Positions 1 to 11,455 of a DNA stretch of 64,000 bases are shown piece after piece. Source of the stretch: Diphasiastrum complanatum (lineage: Eukaryota > Streptophyta > Lycopodiopsida > Lycopodiales > Lycopodiaceae); contig CM055105.1 in NCBI GenBank assembly GCA_029204225.1, forward strand, positions 51,363,680-51,427,679. The letters are read 5' to 3'. The translations under genes and the position numbers were made by a program. The notes under the pieces are model-generated. The model was given only the letters and a program-made list of their open reading frames with translations, made no database searches and was not told where the DNA came from. How positions within the stretch are numbered: position 1 is the stretch's first letter; each line of letters begins with the position of its first letter.

Positions 1-623
1 GACCATCACCGCAGCACTGATCAAATGGTTCAAACTCTCCAAACTAACGTAGAGTCCCTTCATCCAATAGACGCATATCAAAATGTGAAGTATCAGTGCG
101 CACCTACATCGAGCGTTTCAAGCGTCTTGAAGTAGAGTGTGTCGATGATCACGTAACTGAAAAAGTGGCCATCAAAGTATTTTTAGTTGGTTTACCAAAG
201 GCCATTAGGAGAGAATTGAAACCCGCAAACTCGTACGAGCAATTGAAAGACGCGATGGATGACGCCATCCGTGAAGAATATGAACGGTCTGACAAGGACT
301 ATGACTTTCACAACAAGAGGCGAAAGGGGCTAGTTAAGCAGGAGACTTCCCATGTGGAAGGATCATCCTCATCTAGTGAGGTTGATATTCTTCAACACCT
401 TGAGGGTTGGCAAAAAGCACAACAAGCTCAGATGGAGAAGCTGACCTCAGAATTCCAAAAGGTACTGAAGGATGTCGCTGAAAAAACTTTTCTAGTCCGT
501 GAGAATGTGTGGTGTTCTATTTGCTCTCAAAACCACACCGCCAATGAGTGCCCACACGTAAGAACATATTTTTCACAAGTGGCACGACCTATGTATCACC
601 CTTATAGGCCATCTGGACCTTAG
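1..623 (+). pseudogene. Gypsy gag (3' part)
   Basis: The frame is open from about 96 to the TAG at 621-623. It encodes a helical, charged gag-like segment (FLVGLPKAIRREL, then a Glu/Lys-rich stretch). Near the C-terminus is a Cys/His cluster, CSICSQNHTANECP, which resembles a gag zinc knuckle with C-x2-C-x4-H-x4-C spacing. The start given by an open frame is not meaningful because the gag begins before the window. From 624 to about 1427 the continuation is proline- and glutamine-rich with several stops and a possible second Cys motif around 940-1040, so the gag tail is broken. In an intact element gag forms the virus-like particle. Confidence 0.75.
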
Positions 624-1427
624 TAGTATGCACCAAATTACAATCCAAATCCATCCGCGTCAAGGTCAGGACAATACCAACCCAAGCCAACAGGCCCAGT
701 TCATTATCAACCCAGACAACCATTTGTAGTCAATCAGCCCGCGACATCTCCAATATCATATGGTTGATACTACTTATGTCGATCATGCTACCTATTATGT
801 CGAGGATCCCAATGCCAATGTCTATCAAGCAGAGATGAGTTACTCTTATGAAATAGCACAGCCTGGATACGACCCCAATCAACCTCAGTATCGTACACAA
901 CCTATAGCATATGCTGCACAACCGATGCCAATTTTACATGGTTGTTTTGTGTGTGCGAGATGACATCCTAGCATTCGTTGTCCTGATAAACTACAATATC
1001 TATCTCTTTGTGAAAATTTTGGCATAGAGCACCATATCAAAGACTGTCCAAAAGAACCCAGTCCTATAGCTCCTGTTGATTCTATCCAAGTAGAGACAAT
1101 TCCAATTAGAGTCATGACTCAAGCTCAACACCAGCAGGCTAGCGAAGCTGCAACAAGACAAACCAATAAGCTCCCGCCCGCTCCGTCCAGTGACAGAATC
1201 ACACCAATTGTCTATCCTAACCCAACGAGGAGATCCATTTGAGAGACAAATATCAAAAGCTCATCCACGAAGCTGATAATAAGGATGAGACTATAGTCAC
1301 ACCTAGAGATCAAACCCCAGATAACCCAACCGTAGAAGGAGCCGAGATATGGGGACATTTGCTTCAAGCAAATGACACCCTCCCATTTGGAGTACTCTAG
1401 AAGTACACCAAAAAATGGCGGAAAGAG

Positions 1428-2468
1428 TTGTCCTCAATTGAAGATAACATCCCATCACTAGACCTCCCTGAGGTGCCCCTGCATCTGACTAACCCTGCAA
1501 GCGACAAGGGAAATATACGCATTCCTACAACTTACAGACATTCCCATGTTATCTTAGCAGTATTAGAGGGCAGATTGAGAGTTAACATAATATCCACATC
1601 CCTGATGAAAGAGTGGGGTCTCCAAGCTTTCATGAAATGGCCGAACTGTCAAGTTCGAATGGTAGATCAAAGTGTGATAAAACCATTAGGCCTAATACCA
1701 GACATAAGGCTAATTCTCAGAGGTTTGAGCTTCATGCTAGATTTGTTAGTGCTAGATATCCCTAGCAATGCCTATTCCTATGAATTACTCCTAGGTAGGC
1801 CATGGCTCTCTAATGCATGCATAATGCATAATTGGAATAGTGAGCGCGTTACATTTGGCAATCAAGAAACATCAGTCACCATCGACTCTACTGGTAAGAA
1901 CAAACCCGCATGCATCACCGAATACAGATTCTCTACCACAGAGTATATTCTTGAAAATTACCGTGACATCAAAAAGAAGGGCCACTATACCAAGGCTACG
2001 GATATCATCAACTGGAGCCACAACTTGGCAACAATCAATTGTGTTGATGCGGAACATTGCGAGCTCAATACACATCACATTGATAATGATGAATCTATCG
2101 TTGAACCAACTGATTTGGATACTCTTATCTTCAATGTCAGTTATATTAACATTCAGCCCCACAACGAGGACTTGTTTCATGTCACTTGGCTACCTTATGA
2201 CGAATCAATAAGCTTGTATATCGACAATGAGAGTGTTTTACGCTCTCAAGAGTTTGATACTAACTCTGACATGGCCGATATCACAGATGTAGCTATTTTG
2301 TGCTTCATGAATGCCATTCCCCCATGGCTACTCCCTGAGAAGGTCCAAGAGATAGAGCCTAAGGCTAGCATTGCTGCAGCCAATCTGGACCAAAGTAAAA
2401 TATATCATGTCAAACGACCGATATACGAATGGGAGATACATATGATAATGAATCTATCTATGCGATAG
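1428..2468 (+). pseudogene. Gypsy protease region, catalytic motif lost
   Basis: The 346-codon open frame contains a retropepsin-like fold signature: VNIISTSLMKEWGL, then a hydrophobic stretch and LLLGRPWL followed by a strand ending VTFGN. In the family this segment carries the catalytic Asp (D-S/T-G-A) just before the 'xVNII' strand. Here that place reads EGRLRVNII, so the catalytic Asp is missing and the enzyme would be inactive. The frame overlaps the following RT frame (begins near 2429), consistent with an old frameshift joining what was one polyprotein. The residues after about position 170 are a poorly conserved linker. Confidence 0.7.
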
Positions 2469-4597
2469 ATGACGCAATCTTAACCGAAGTCCCTCAAGGG
2501 TCCAAGCCACACAAAATCACCATTTACAAGGTGCATGCGAGACCAACTAGGAAGGAAGCTATCCACGATAAAATGAAAAAGATTATAGAGGTGGAGCCTC
2601 CTCGCGATCTCACGATAGCTCAAAAAACCCTGTTCGAAGCACAATCCTCTAGGTCCACAAGCCACACAGCTAGGACCCCTAAAGATCCACCTAAGGCTAG
2701 GACTAACAAGCCCTACGCCCCTGACAAAATTGATGTGCCCAACCATTTCAAGGAGTTCACCATTGAAGATGTAACTATCCACCTGCCTCAAGCTCAACGG
2801 GAGCCAAAGGGGAATAAGCCATATGATGGCCTCGCTCAAACCATAAAATTAAATCTTCAAGAGCTTGATGAGATAGAGGAAAAGTTTGTCCATATTGGAG
2901 CACACCTCAACACCGAACAACGTCTGGCCTTAGAGAAACTCCTTAGAAGATATCGTCATAAATTTGCATGGAACTACAAGGACATGAAGGGGGTAGAACC
3001 TTCAGTTACCGTGCATAGAATCCCATTAAAGAAGGATGCTAAACCCCATGCCAGTAGACCTTATCGTTGTAATCCAATCTATAGAGCATGCATCAAAGAA
3101 GAACTCCAAAAGATCTTGGAGGTAGGTTTCATCTACGAGGTGGAACATTCAGATTGGGTATCACCTATCATTGTGGTCCTAAAGAAGAACGGGAAGCTTT
3201 GTATCTGTGTCGACTATTGCAAATTAAACGCTTCCATAGAAAGAAATCTTTTTCCAATCCTGTATGGCGAATCCATATTGGAAAACCTAGCTTGGGATGA
3301 AGTTTACTTCTTCTTGGATGGTGTTAGCGGATACAACTTAGTTGTTATCTCTGAAGAAGACCAACCAAAAACAGCTTTTGCTATGGAATGGGGTATCTTC
3401 TGCTAGCGCATTATGCCATTTGGATTGTGTAATGCACCATGTACCTTCCAACGTGTCATGCAAGCAGCATTTTATGATCTCATCGATGACAACCTTGAGA
3501 TCTATCTTGATGACCTTGGGGTGCACTCGGAAGAATCCACGCACCTAGCCATACTCAAACGTATTTTCATACAATGCCAGAGATATGGTATTTCTCTTAA
3601 TCCTGAAAAATGTCAGATATGGGTCACCCACGGCGTCGTACTTGGTCATATTGTATCGCGCAATGGGATTGCCACTGACCCAAAGAAGATCAAAGTCATC
3701 GTTGAGAGGCCAGAACCTAAAACAGTCCGAGACGCTTATTGTTTTATGGGTCACGCAAATCACTATCATTGCCATATTTGTGATTTTGCTAATAAGGCAC
3801 GATGGATATATAGAGCGCCCATAAATCCTAAGTGGATGGATGAACAGAGAAAGGCCTTCCAGGATCTCAAACACACCTTGACAACTGCTCCTATCTTACG
3901 AGCTCCAGATTACACGAAGGAGTTTCACGTCCACACTGATGCATCGAAGTTTGCCATCGGTGCAGTGCTAACTCAGCCAGGAGAGTACAAGAAGGATTAT
4001 CCAATTTGTTTCCTTAGTAGGCAATTAACATCTGTGGAGATGAACTACACTGTAACCGAGAGGGAAGCAATAGCGATGATTTATGCCATCCAGAAGTTTT
4101 GACATTATCTTCTAGGTAAACCCTTTGTATTCTTCATGGATCATCAAGCGTTACTTTACCTTGTGAACAAAACTTGCACAACAAGTAGAATCACACATTG
4201 GTTGCTATTACTACAAGAATTTGAATTTCGTATTGGTGTGCGCAAGGGATCACAACATTTTGTCACTGATCATCTATCCAGAATATCGAGTGATGAGAAA
4301 CCAACCGAGGACATCAATGATGACCTACCCGATGCAATACTCTTCCAAGTTGACTATACCCCCATGTGGGCCAAAGACATCACAGAGTTTTTAACAACGG
4401 GGGTGCTAGATCCGACGTTGTTGAAACCTGCCCAACGTGCACTTATCTACAAGGTGACACCCTATACACTTATAGCGGGGCAACTTTATAGAAAGGGTGT
4501 AGATGCTGTGATTAGACGATGTTTGACTGAGGGCAAGATTATTCCCATCATATCCTTGCTACACGAAGGAGTTGGTGGTGGACACTTATCTTACTAG
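2429..4597 (+). pseudogene. Gypsy reverse transcriptase and RNase H, broken
   Basis: RT motifs are clear: a KDAKPHASRPYRCNP entry segment, SDWVSPIIVVLKKNGKLCICVDYCKLN, MPFGLCNAPCTFQRVM and the catalytic box IYLDDLGVHS (Y-x-D-D retained). RNase H follows with FHVHTDASKFAIGAVL (first Asp), TEREAIA (Glu) and FFMDHQALLYL (third acidic site), then the HLSRI end. Breaks: a stop at 3404-3406 between the palm segments, a TGA near 4100 inside RNase H, then a frame that resumes at 4136. After 4450 the sequence enters the integrase zinc region (HEGVGGGH). In an intact element this enzyme copies the RNA into DNA in the cytoplasmic particle. Confidence 0.92.
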
Positions 4598-5030
4598 CTA
4601 GGTATTGGTGGCCTTCACTATTTGAGAAAACTTATAACTTTGTAAAGGCTTGTGATCTTGCCAAAGAGCCAAAAGGCCACAATTTACAGATTATATGTCT
4701 TTAACCCCCATCTTATCTGAACAAGCATTTTTCAAATGGGGTATTGATTATCTAGGACCAATCAGTCCCGCCGCGCAATTCACACAGGCAAGATATATTA
4801 TCGTGGTGACAGATTATTGCACGAAGTGGGCAGAGGCTCGGGCGGTAAAGAACGCCGATGCCAAAACCACTGCTCGGTTCCTTTATGAGCAGATCATTGT
4901 ATGATCTGGTTGCCCACTTGAATCATCAACGATAGGGGTATGCACTTTTTGAACACAATAATTGAACACTTGCTGTCGACCTTCCTAGTTGTTCATCACA
5001 AAAATGCCCCATATTACCCAAATACAACTT
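4598..5030 (+). pseudogene. Gypsy integrase, truncated
   Basis: After a stop and frameshift in the zinc-binding region (near 4597-4690), the catalytic core is readable from 4695: FKWGIDYLGPI carries the first Asp, and VVTDYCTKWAEARAV is the usual following strand. The second Asp region reads NDRGMHFLN in another frame (4926-4955) after a frameshift near 4910. The sequence is last recognisable at NAPYYPNT near 5025, after which it changes abruptly to the 870-bp repeat. The Glu of the D,D-35-E triad is therefore absent. Without a complete core this cannot integrate DNA. Confidence 0.85.
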
Positions 5031-5372
5031 TAATGCTAGTGAGTAAAAGTTCTCTACTCACTATTGGATCTACTTATTTTTCTGAGAAAATCTCTATTGA
5101 TTATTATCTTTTAAATACAAGATATATTTCTCAAACAAGTTTGACCTATCCATGTCATGCTATATTCTATAATTGAACTTGGTGTTGGGGTAGACTACTC
5201 GATTCCATGACTTACATTATCATCTAACATTAACATTGTAATAGGTAAATAAAAACATCATCATTTGGGAATGAATAAATTCCAATTTGATCCTATTTTT
5301 TAAATGTTTATTATAACATTCACCTAAAGATGAACGCTTTGTGAATTGTAAGACAAAGAATCAAGAGGCTAA
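5031..5372 (-). repeat. Fragment of the ~870-bp monomer family (B type, inverted)
   Basis: This segment is the reverse complement of the monomer seen near 19.0-19.4 kb and 35.5-35.9 kb. Both share the core around a 'tagactactcgattccatgac' type block and the end 'aagaatcaagaggct'. It replaces the 3' end of the gypsy integrase on the left. On the right it abuts a gypsy leader at 5373. Confidence 0.85.
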
Positions 5373-5735
5373 ATCCACACAAAACATGAAAAATTCACCC
5401 GGAACTAACTCTAAAATGCAACTTTAACACTACTATGCCAAAACCAAGATGCCTAAATGCAAGCTAGCATCCATCCATGGATAAAAAACATGTTGAAAAT
5501 TAAAAATTGGCATAGCTCTCCAGAAACGGCACCAAAATTGTAGCAAATTTTCTTATCCACCTTCAAATTTAAACCTAAGAACCTACAAATCATCAAGAAA
5601 TAAAGAGGACTCTAACATGTCTATTGGCAGCAGATCACTATCCCAGAAACAATTTAAGGTAGAAAGGAATGATATTAGGCCGCAATTATCTTCAAAGTAC
5701 CTAACATGGGGGTCCGGATTTGTATGTTGTCTCCG
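5373..5735 (-). promoter_or_regulatory. Degenerate gypsy primer-binding site with leader and LTR end
   Basis: On the minus strand 5535-5518 reads TTGGTGCCGTTTCTGG, close to the tRNA-Asp-type primer site (TGGCGCCGTTGCCGG) used by plant Tat/Athila gypsy elements. The preceding minus-strand bases end CTACA near 5541, a plausible LTR end. That makes 5373-5517 the start of the internal leader and puts the LTR at higher coordinates. The leader is cut at 5373 by the 870-bp repeat. If correct, the coiled-coil ORF at 5736-8331 lies inside or just upstream of this LTR, which is odd. The assignment rests on a single motif. Confidence 0.5.
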
Positions 5736-8331
5736 CTAGAAATAGTTGCAATTGGCTACAAAATCGGCCGCTGGATCATCGGTCTCAACTTCTTGAGATA
5801 GAATTGGCCAATATATTTTATTAGGAACCCTTTCTGGTGCAAATACTTCTCTGTGCCTTATGGGATAATATATTGGATTGACTCGCATGTAAGTTGGTGT
5901 CGCGATATATCTCTCAAAAGCATGTGCCACTGAGGTTGCGGCTCCAATGCTAATACTTTCTGCTTGTGAGATTTACATATCGTAAAATCGGAAAGAGTGT
6001 ACCCGCCTCGGTCCTCCAAGTTTGGATATGCTTTGTTAAACTCCTCTGACATTAACATCTGTTAGCTAGGATTATTTGCCGTGATTCTAGGTCGTGCCTT
6101 TGTAGTTGTGGTAAGTGTGGGTGGTGGAGGGTTAGGTATGGTTGTGAAAAGTTCATGGGGGAGGGTTGGGTATTTGTGGAGTAGATAAGCAGTGGATGGT
6201 GAATAAGGTTGAGTGTTGAGGTGGTGAGGTGATTGTTCATGTTGTGGGAGAGGAGTGTGTCATCGAGTAAGGGTGATGAGGCTTGATAGATGGTGTCAGG
6301 TTGAGTGGCAGTGGGATTAGGCTCTTCAACTGAGATGCCTAATTCGTGGTTCGTGGTAGTACCCCCTTTTGTGCTTTGAGGTTCCACCATTGCCGAGTGA
6401 TACCCTGCATTATCCTATTGTTGTCATGTGTAGCGCAAGGGTTCAGGATCATCAGTTCCTACATCCTATTGTCTATGGTGTTTGGCATGTATTTTTTCAT
6501 GCTTTGTGTGTAATGTTGGTAGCTGCTGGCATAATGTATTTAGCTGTCCTTCTAGCTCCTCAATTCGTGTGTTGAGCACAATTTGATTTTCTAGAGTGGC
6601 CTGTTGCAATTGTTGTGCTTACGTTTGGCTCGCCATCAGTACCTGAGTTAACTCTGATAGGAAGCGAGAGGTATTACGGTGCCCTCCGGGATTGGTGGTG
6701 CTTGGAATTGGTTGAAATCAATCCGTTGAATATTGCCCATCATAGCGGTCCGTAAGTTCCTCGTTCACCTTCTAACTGTGTTTCCAAGGTCTTGATGAGA
6801 TCATCCCTACGTTGTAAGCATGCTTGAATGTCCTTCTTATTTCAATGCAGCCCTTTGAGGTTGGCCATGAGTTTTCTTTCTTTGTTTTTTAATTGAGCGA
6901 CCTTTTGTTCTAATTCTGTGGAATAAATTTGTCATTCTTGTACCTTGTTTGTCATCTGCACATATTCCTCTTGCGAGAAGTTGCACCAATTCTGATACTC
7001 ATTGATTGAAGAGTAGAGGTAATGCATGTCATCACTTTGAGCATTGATGGCCCATCGCACATTTTCCAGAAGCTACTGCCACTCTCCAATAGGAGGATAC
7101 TATTGAGAGGTAGGTGCGTAGGATGGTGGGGGATTTTGTTGTATGTTTTGATACAATGTGGTGTACTATTCATGATGGATGGATTGAGTAGATGTATGGT
7201 GTGATGTTTGAGTGATGGTGATAGGGATTGGAGATATGTCGGCATTTGTGGTCGGAGAAGTGGTGGCGGTAGCGATAGTGGTGGGTGTAGAAAATGGTGT
7301 GGTGGTAGTAGGTGGCATGTTTTACAGTGAAAGTGAGAATTATTCAATGTTGAAGGATGCATCAAAGACATTTGAAAAATGCATCGGAGATTGCATAGAG
7401 GTGGTTGTGACTGGTGCGGTGGAGAGTGGGAGTGTGTTTGTGGAGACAATAGGGAATGTAGTGCTGAGGGTAAGTGTGATGGGTAGTGTGAAAGTGATGG
7501 TTGATGTGATGAGAATTGATGAGATGGTGGTTGGTGGGTCACTTACCATGAACGACACAGGTGGGACACCAGGTTCAGCCTTTGTCTCCTTTGTCTTAGA
7601 ATGTCTCGTCGAAGGATTTGATGTTACAGTCAATTCTTCCTCAATGGCTTCCATGATTTTCACTGTTGAGGTGTCTTTAGGCATTTGATAGGGTGATTGT
7701 GCTATGTCTCCCATTTCGTTGATATTTTCATGCCCTTGGATGGTGGATCTGTGCAAGTGCCATTTGCTGCTGTTGGATGAGTCTTTGCCTTGTGTGTGGC
7801 CCTCTGAATGTTCTTTTGTGTGTTGGCTATGGGCATGCTCTTTTAATCGTTGTGACTCTAACTCTGCTTACTTGTCTCATGTGAATGACACTAGTGTGTT
7901 TCTGCTAGTGATGTGCGCCATTTGGCTCCTGGCCTGTTTGTTTCCTTTGCCTCTCCCCCTTTTATCCTCTTGGAGTGCTGAGCTCGTGTCGAGGTGGTAT
8001 GTGGCACTTCTGGATATTTCTCTTGCACTCGAGTGAGAATGCGAGGGAAGTCACCCAAGTAATGTTTGCTTACGAGCATATGCAGGAGATATCCACACTT
8101 TGTGAGAGGTTTTCTTGCTTTGAGCGCTGCACATAATTTGATACTTATCTTTTCTGCCCACATGAAGTGGCGTGTAACAAGTTCCTCCAAGCCAAATGAT
8201 AGGGCAAATAAAGTGCTGCTCGGAATCCTATCAAATCTTGACGATTGTACCTCAGTGAGTAATGCAAGTAGGTCCACCATTGCCTTAAGTCCTAGATAAA
8301 TGGCCCTCACACTTGATTGGATCAATTTCAT
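5736..8331 (-). pseudogene. Broken minus-strand ORF of unknown function with coiled coil
   Basis: Reading 8331 to 5736 on the minus strand gives a series of open pieces in shifting frames that look like one decayed protein. First comes an alpha-helical segment (7891-8331, with LVTRHFMWAEKISIKLCAALK). Then comes a Ser/Thr/Pro-rich linker (about 7756-6950, plus 6390-6052). Heptad-like segments lie about 6530-6920 (KVAQLKNKERKLMANLKGLH; EELEGQLNTLCQQLPTLHTKHEK). The C-terminal part (6058-5736) has LEPQPQWH and YPIRHREVF. Stops and frameshifts occur throughout. I do not recognise the family. It could be an accessory ORF of a gypsy-type element (see the primer site at 5518-5535) or a decayed host gene. 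Confidence 0.45.
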
Positions 8332-8560
8332 GGATCTCTAATTTGTGATTGGTCACATGATCTCAATACAACACGTAGGAAGTGTCGCTAACCCTCTACC
8401 ATCATGACATGTGTCAAGTGGCCTAATGATGTGACATGTGTACTTTTGGATTTGGCCTAATAATCATGTGGCATGTGTACTTGCTCGAGTTACCTCTAAT
8501 GCCATGCCTGATCACCTACTAATATGTGGAATGACACAAAAAAGTCAACATACCTTCTAA
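8332..8560. other. Non-coding spacer with short imperfect repeats
   Basis: No coding signal. Between about 8398 and 8485 a motif of the form 'gtggcctaat..atgtg(a/g)catgtgtact' occurs about three times at roughly 40-45 bp spacing. The segment ends where the 870-bp repeat becomes recognisable. Confidence 0.4.
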
Positions 8561-9730
8561 CCCAACATAGATATAACTTTTTCTATTTTTCACATCATCA
8601 TCTACAAAGAATAGAAGTATTATGATTTTAGTTACAACAACTGCCTTGTATGTGATGAACACATAAAATACTATGTTAAATTGGCTACCCAAGCAAAAAA
8701 ATGTCATACTTACAATGTAGGAGAATGTAATCCGAGAAGTAGATTAAATTCACTCGACTTGCTTGAATGTTTGTTCTAACAAAGAAGCCTCACTTGCTCA
8801 TGTACTTAGCTATACAGTTTTCAAACTTGGTACTTGAGGTAGCCTCTTGATTCTTTGTCTTGCAATTCACAAAGCAACAAGAGCATCATTCCTGTTTAGA
8901 TATATTTATAAAAAAAATTGAAAAAATAGATTCAAATTGGAATGTATTCAATCCTTTGAAAAATGCTACGATATTTTATTTTTTAATTACAATATGTTAA
9001 ATTGATGATAATGTAAGACATGGAATCGAGTAGACTACCCCAACACCAAGTTCAATTGCAAAACATAGCATGACATGGGTAGGTCGACCTTGTTTGAAAA
9101 ATATATCTAGCATCTCAAAGAAAATCATCAACAACAATGTTTTAAAAAAACAAAAAGTTGATCCAATAGCTAGTAGGAAATTTAAGCTCACTAACATCAA
9201 ATTTGTGTTGTGTATTTTTTACAAATATCATTCACAGAGAAAATTTGGCTTATAAATCTTGCATGGCAATTTAGGTCACAATGCCTCACTACATGATGTG
9301 CACTAGGAATGATTTAATAATTGGTGAAAGATGTTTCATTAGAAACTATTCTTTGTCACAAACAGGATATCAAAAGAAAAAGTAGAATATCAAAACATCA
9401 AAACATGCTCCTTTGTTGAGATGGTTTTTCAACATATATATACTTGTTATGTTATGCCATATTACATGCTCTACAAAGGAATAGAAGTATTATCGTTGCA
9501 GATACTACCGCTTCCTTGTATGTGAATATTGTATTAAATTGGCTATCCAAACCAAAAACGTTCTACGTATCATGTACATGAGTGTCAATTAAGAATTAGA
9601 TTGAATATAGTCGATGCACTAGAATGTTTCTGTAGCAAACAAGCTTCACTTGCTCATGCACTTTGCAATACAATTTTCAAACATGGTACTTGAGGTAGCC
9701 TCTTGATTCTTTGTCTTGCAATTCACAAAG
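8561..9730 (+). repeat. ~870-bp monomers: C tail, full A, start of B
   Basis: The anchor 'ggtacttgaggtagcctctt' occurs at 8829 and, with one change upstream, at 9685, giving an 856-bp A-type monomer. The A type has 'agcatcattcctgtttagata' after the anchor. It ends with the 'catgagtgtcaattaagaattaga' block that precedes B monomers elsewhere. The B monomer is cut about 45 bp after its anchor, at 9730, by a copia fragment. No ORF of note is present. Confidence 0.85.
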
Positions 9731-11455
9731 AGCAAATCCAAAGGCAAGGGTGCTGCATTCAAGAAGAATCAAGTCAAAGGTGAAGATCAAGAAGGATCTT
9801 CAAGTCCAAGCTCGAGCAAGCCAAAGAAGGATAAGTCAAAGATCAAATGCTACTTTTGTGGCAAGATGGAGCACTATGCCCCAGAGTGCTTCAAGAAGAA
9901 GCAATCTCAAAGTAAGGCAAACCTAGGCCAAGAGGAAGAGGAGAGCTCTCATGAAGATTCACTCATGATGTCAAGTTTCTCATTTTCAAGCATAAGAGGT
10001 GAAGACCCTTGGTGGATAGATAGTGGGACTAGCTCCCACATGACAAGTAAGAGGGAGTATTTCTCAAACTTATCTACCTATGATGGACCTATCAAGTCAA
10101 TTTTTATAGCAAATGATTATGCTTGTAAGGTAGAAGGCATAGGATCTATACCTTTATGCTTGGGATCTTCAAGGAAGATCAAGATTGATGGAGTACTTTA
10201 CATTCCTAGTATCACTAAGAACTTGCTTAGTGTAGGACAATTGCTTGAAAATGGTTTGATTGTGGAGTTCACCACAAATGCATGTAACATCAAGAAGGAT
10301 GGTAAGATCGTTGCTAGAGGCATAAGATTTGGAGGATTATTTAAATTAGATGCCTATGTGGATGCTAATATTGTGGTGCTAGCCGAGGAGACCAAACTAT
10401 CCAACCATAGTCTTTGGCACAAAAGACTTGGTCACATCAACTCAAGTCCATGGAGGTCATGTGCAAGGAGGAGCTTGCCTTAGGACTTCCAAGATCCTTG
10501 GAAAAAGAGGAGAAAGTATGTAGGATGTGCTCTCTCAAAAGCACATAAGAAGCCCTTCTCAAGTTCAATCACAAAGACAACTCATCAACTTGAGTTGATC
10601 CACTCGGATGTACACTTTGCAAGTACAATGTCCAATGGAGGTGCCACCATGTTTGTTACATTCATAGATGATTACTCAAGCTTTTGTTGGGTATTCTTAC
10701 TTTCATCTAAAGCACAAGTATTTGAAAGCTTTCTTAAGTTCAAAGCATTTGTTGAGAAGCATCTTGATCACAAGATCAAAACTTTTAGAAGTGATAATGG
10801 TGGAGAATATATCTCCAATGCTTTTAAAGATTTTTGTGATCAAGAAGGGATTTAAAAAGAATTATCTTGTCCCTACACCCCCCAAGAAAATGGGATAGCC
10901 TAGAGGAGGAATAGGACATTGTGTGAATGTTCTAAAGCTTTAAGGATTGATGCATGTTTACCAAAAGCTTTTTGGGGAGAAGTTCTCACTTGTGCTAACC
11001 ATTTGATGAATAGACTTCCATGTAGCTCTATTGAAGGCAAAACACCTTTTGAAGTCTTGTATGGGAGGAAGCCAAATCTCAAGGACTTAAAGGTATTTGG
11101 ATGCATTTGCTATGTGCATACACCTTTGGAGAAAAGGACCAAGGAAGATCCATCATCAATCAAAGGTATTATGCTCGGGTATGGCAAAGCAAGCAAGGGA
11201 TATAAGGTATACATTCCATCTTCCAACAAGTTTGTTGTCTCTAGAGATATGATTTTTTATGAGGATAATATGTATAAACTTGTTGATGGCTCAATCAAAT
11301 CACCTATCAAGAGGGGGGTGGCCGAGGATCAAGATGTCACAGATCTTGAGGAGGAGCTAGAGCCAAGTGAACCAATCACTCCAAGAAGATCATCAAGGGT
11401 AAGAATGGAGCCATTGAGGCTCACATACCAAGACAAGAGGAAGCAAGCCGAGGGG
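9731..11455 (+). pseudogene. Ty1/copia fragment: gag knuckle, protease, integrase
   Basis: In order: a Lys/Ser-rich gag tail, the zinc knuckle CYFCGKMEHYAPEC (9848-9890), and the protease motif WWIDSGTSSHM near 10010-10040. Next come the GAG-pre-integrase motif LWHKRLGHI and the integrase core LIHSDVHF, FRSDNGGEY and PYTPQENGIA. The conserved integrase tail is FGCICYVHTPLEKR...KEDPSSIKGIMLGY. Breaks: frameshift near 10440, another near 10530, a TAA at 10853-10855 and a TAG near 10897 that replaces the catalytic Glu codon (GIA-stop-RRNR). It starts inside an 870-bp monomer and stops at about 11455 against an opposing copia fragment. There is no RT part. Confidence 0.92.

Larger units (their letters stand above)
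1..5030 (+). mobile_element. Decayed Ty3/gypsy retrotransposon internal region, cut at both ends
   Basis: Gag, protease, reverse transcriptase, RNase H and integrase follow each other in the order typical of Ty3/gypsy (integrase last). The left side runs off the window and the right side stops inside the integrase, where the 870-bp repeat begins near 5031. Several stops and frameshifts interrupt the frame (stop at 3404-3406, TGA near 4100, frameshifts around 4597-4690 and 4905-4925), so the copy is dead. The RNase H and integrase motifs resemble plant Tat/Retrand-type elements more than chromoviruses, but this subfamily call is an inference from motif style only. No LTR of this element lies inside the window. 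Confidence 0.9.

Noticed and set aside
5858-6575. Several overlapping open frames on both strands
   Set aside because: The plus-strand ones have no motif and lie opposite better-looking minus-strand pieces of the broken coiled-coil ORF.
7022-8299. Plus-strand open frames rich in Val/Gly/Met (e.g. 7212-7688)
   Set aside because: Composition is what the complement of a Ser/Thr/Pro-rich coding sequence gives; the minus strand is the better reading.
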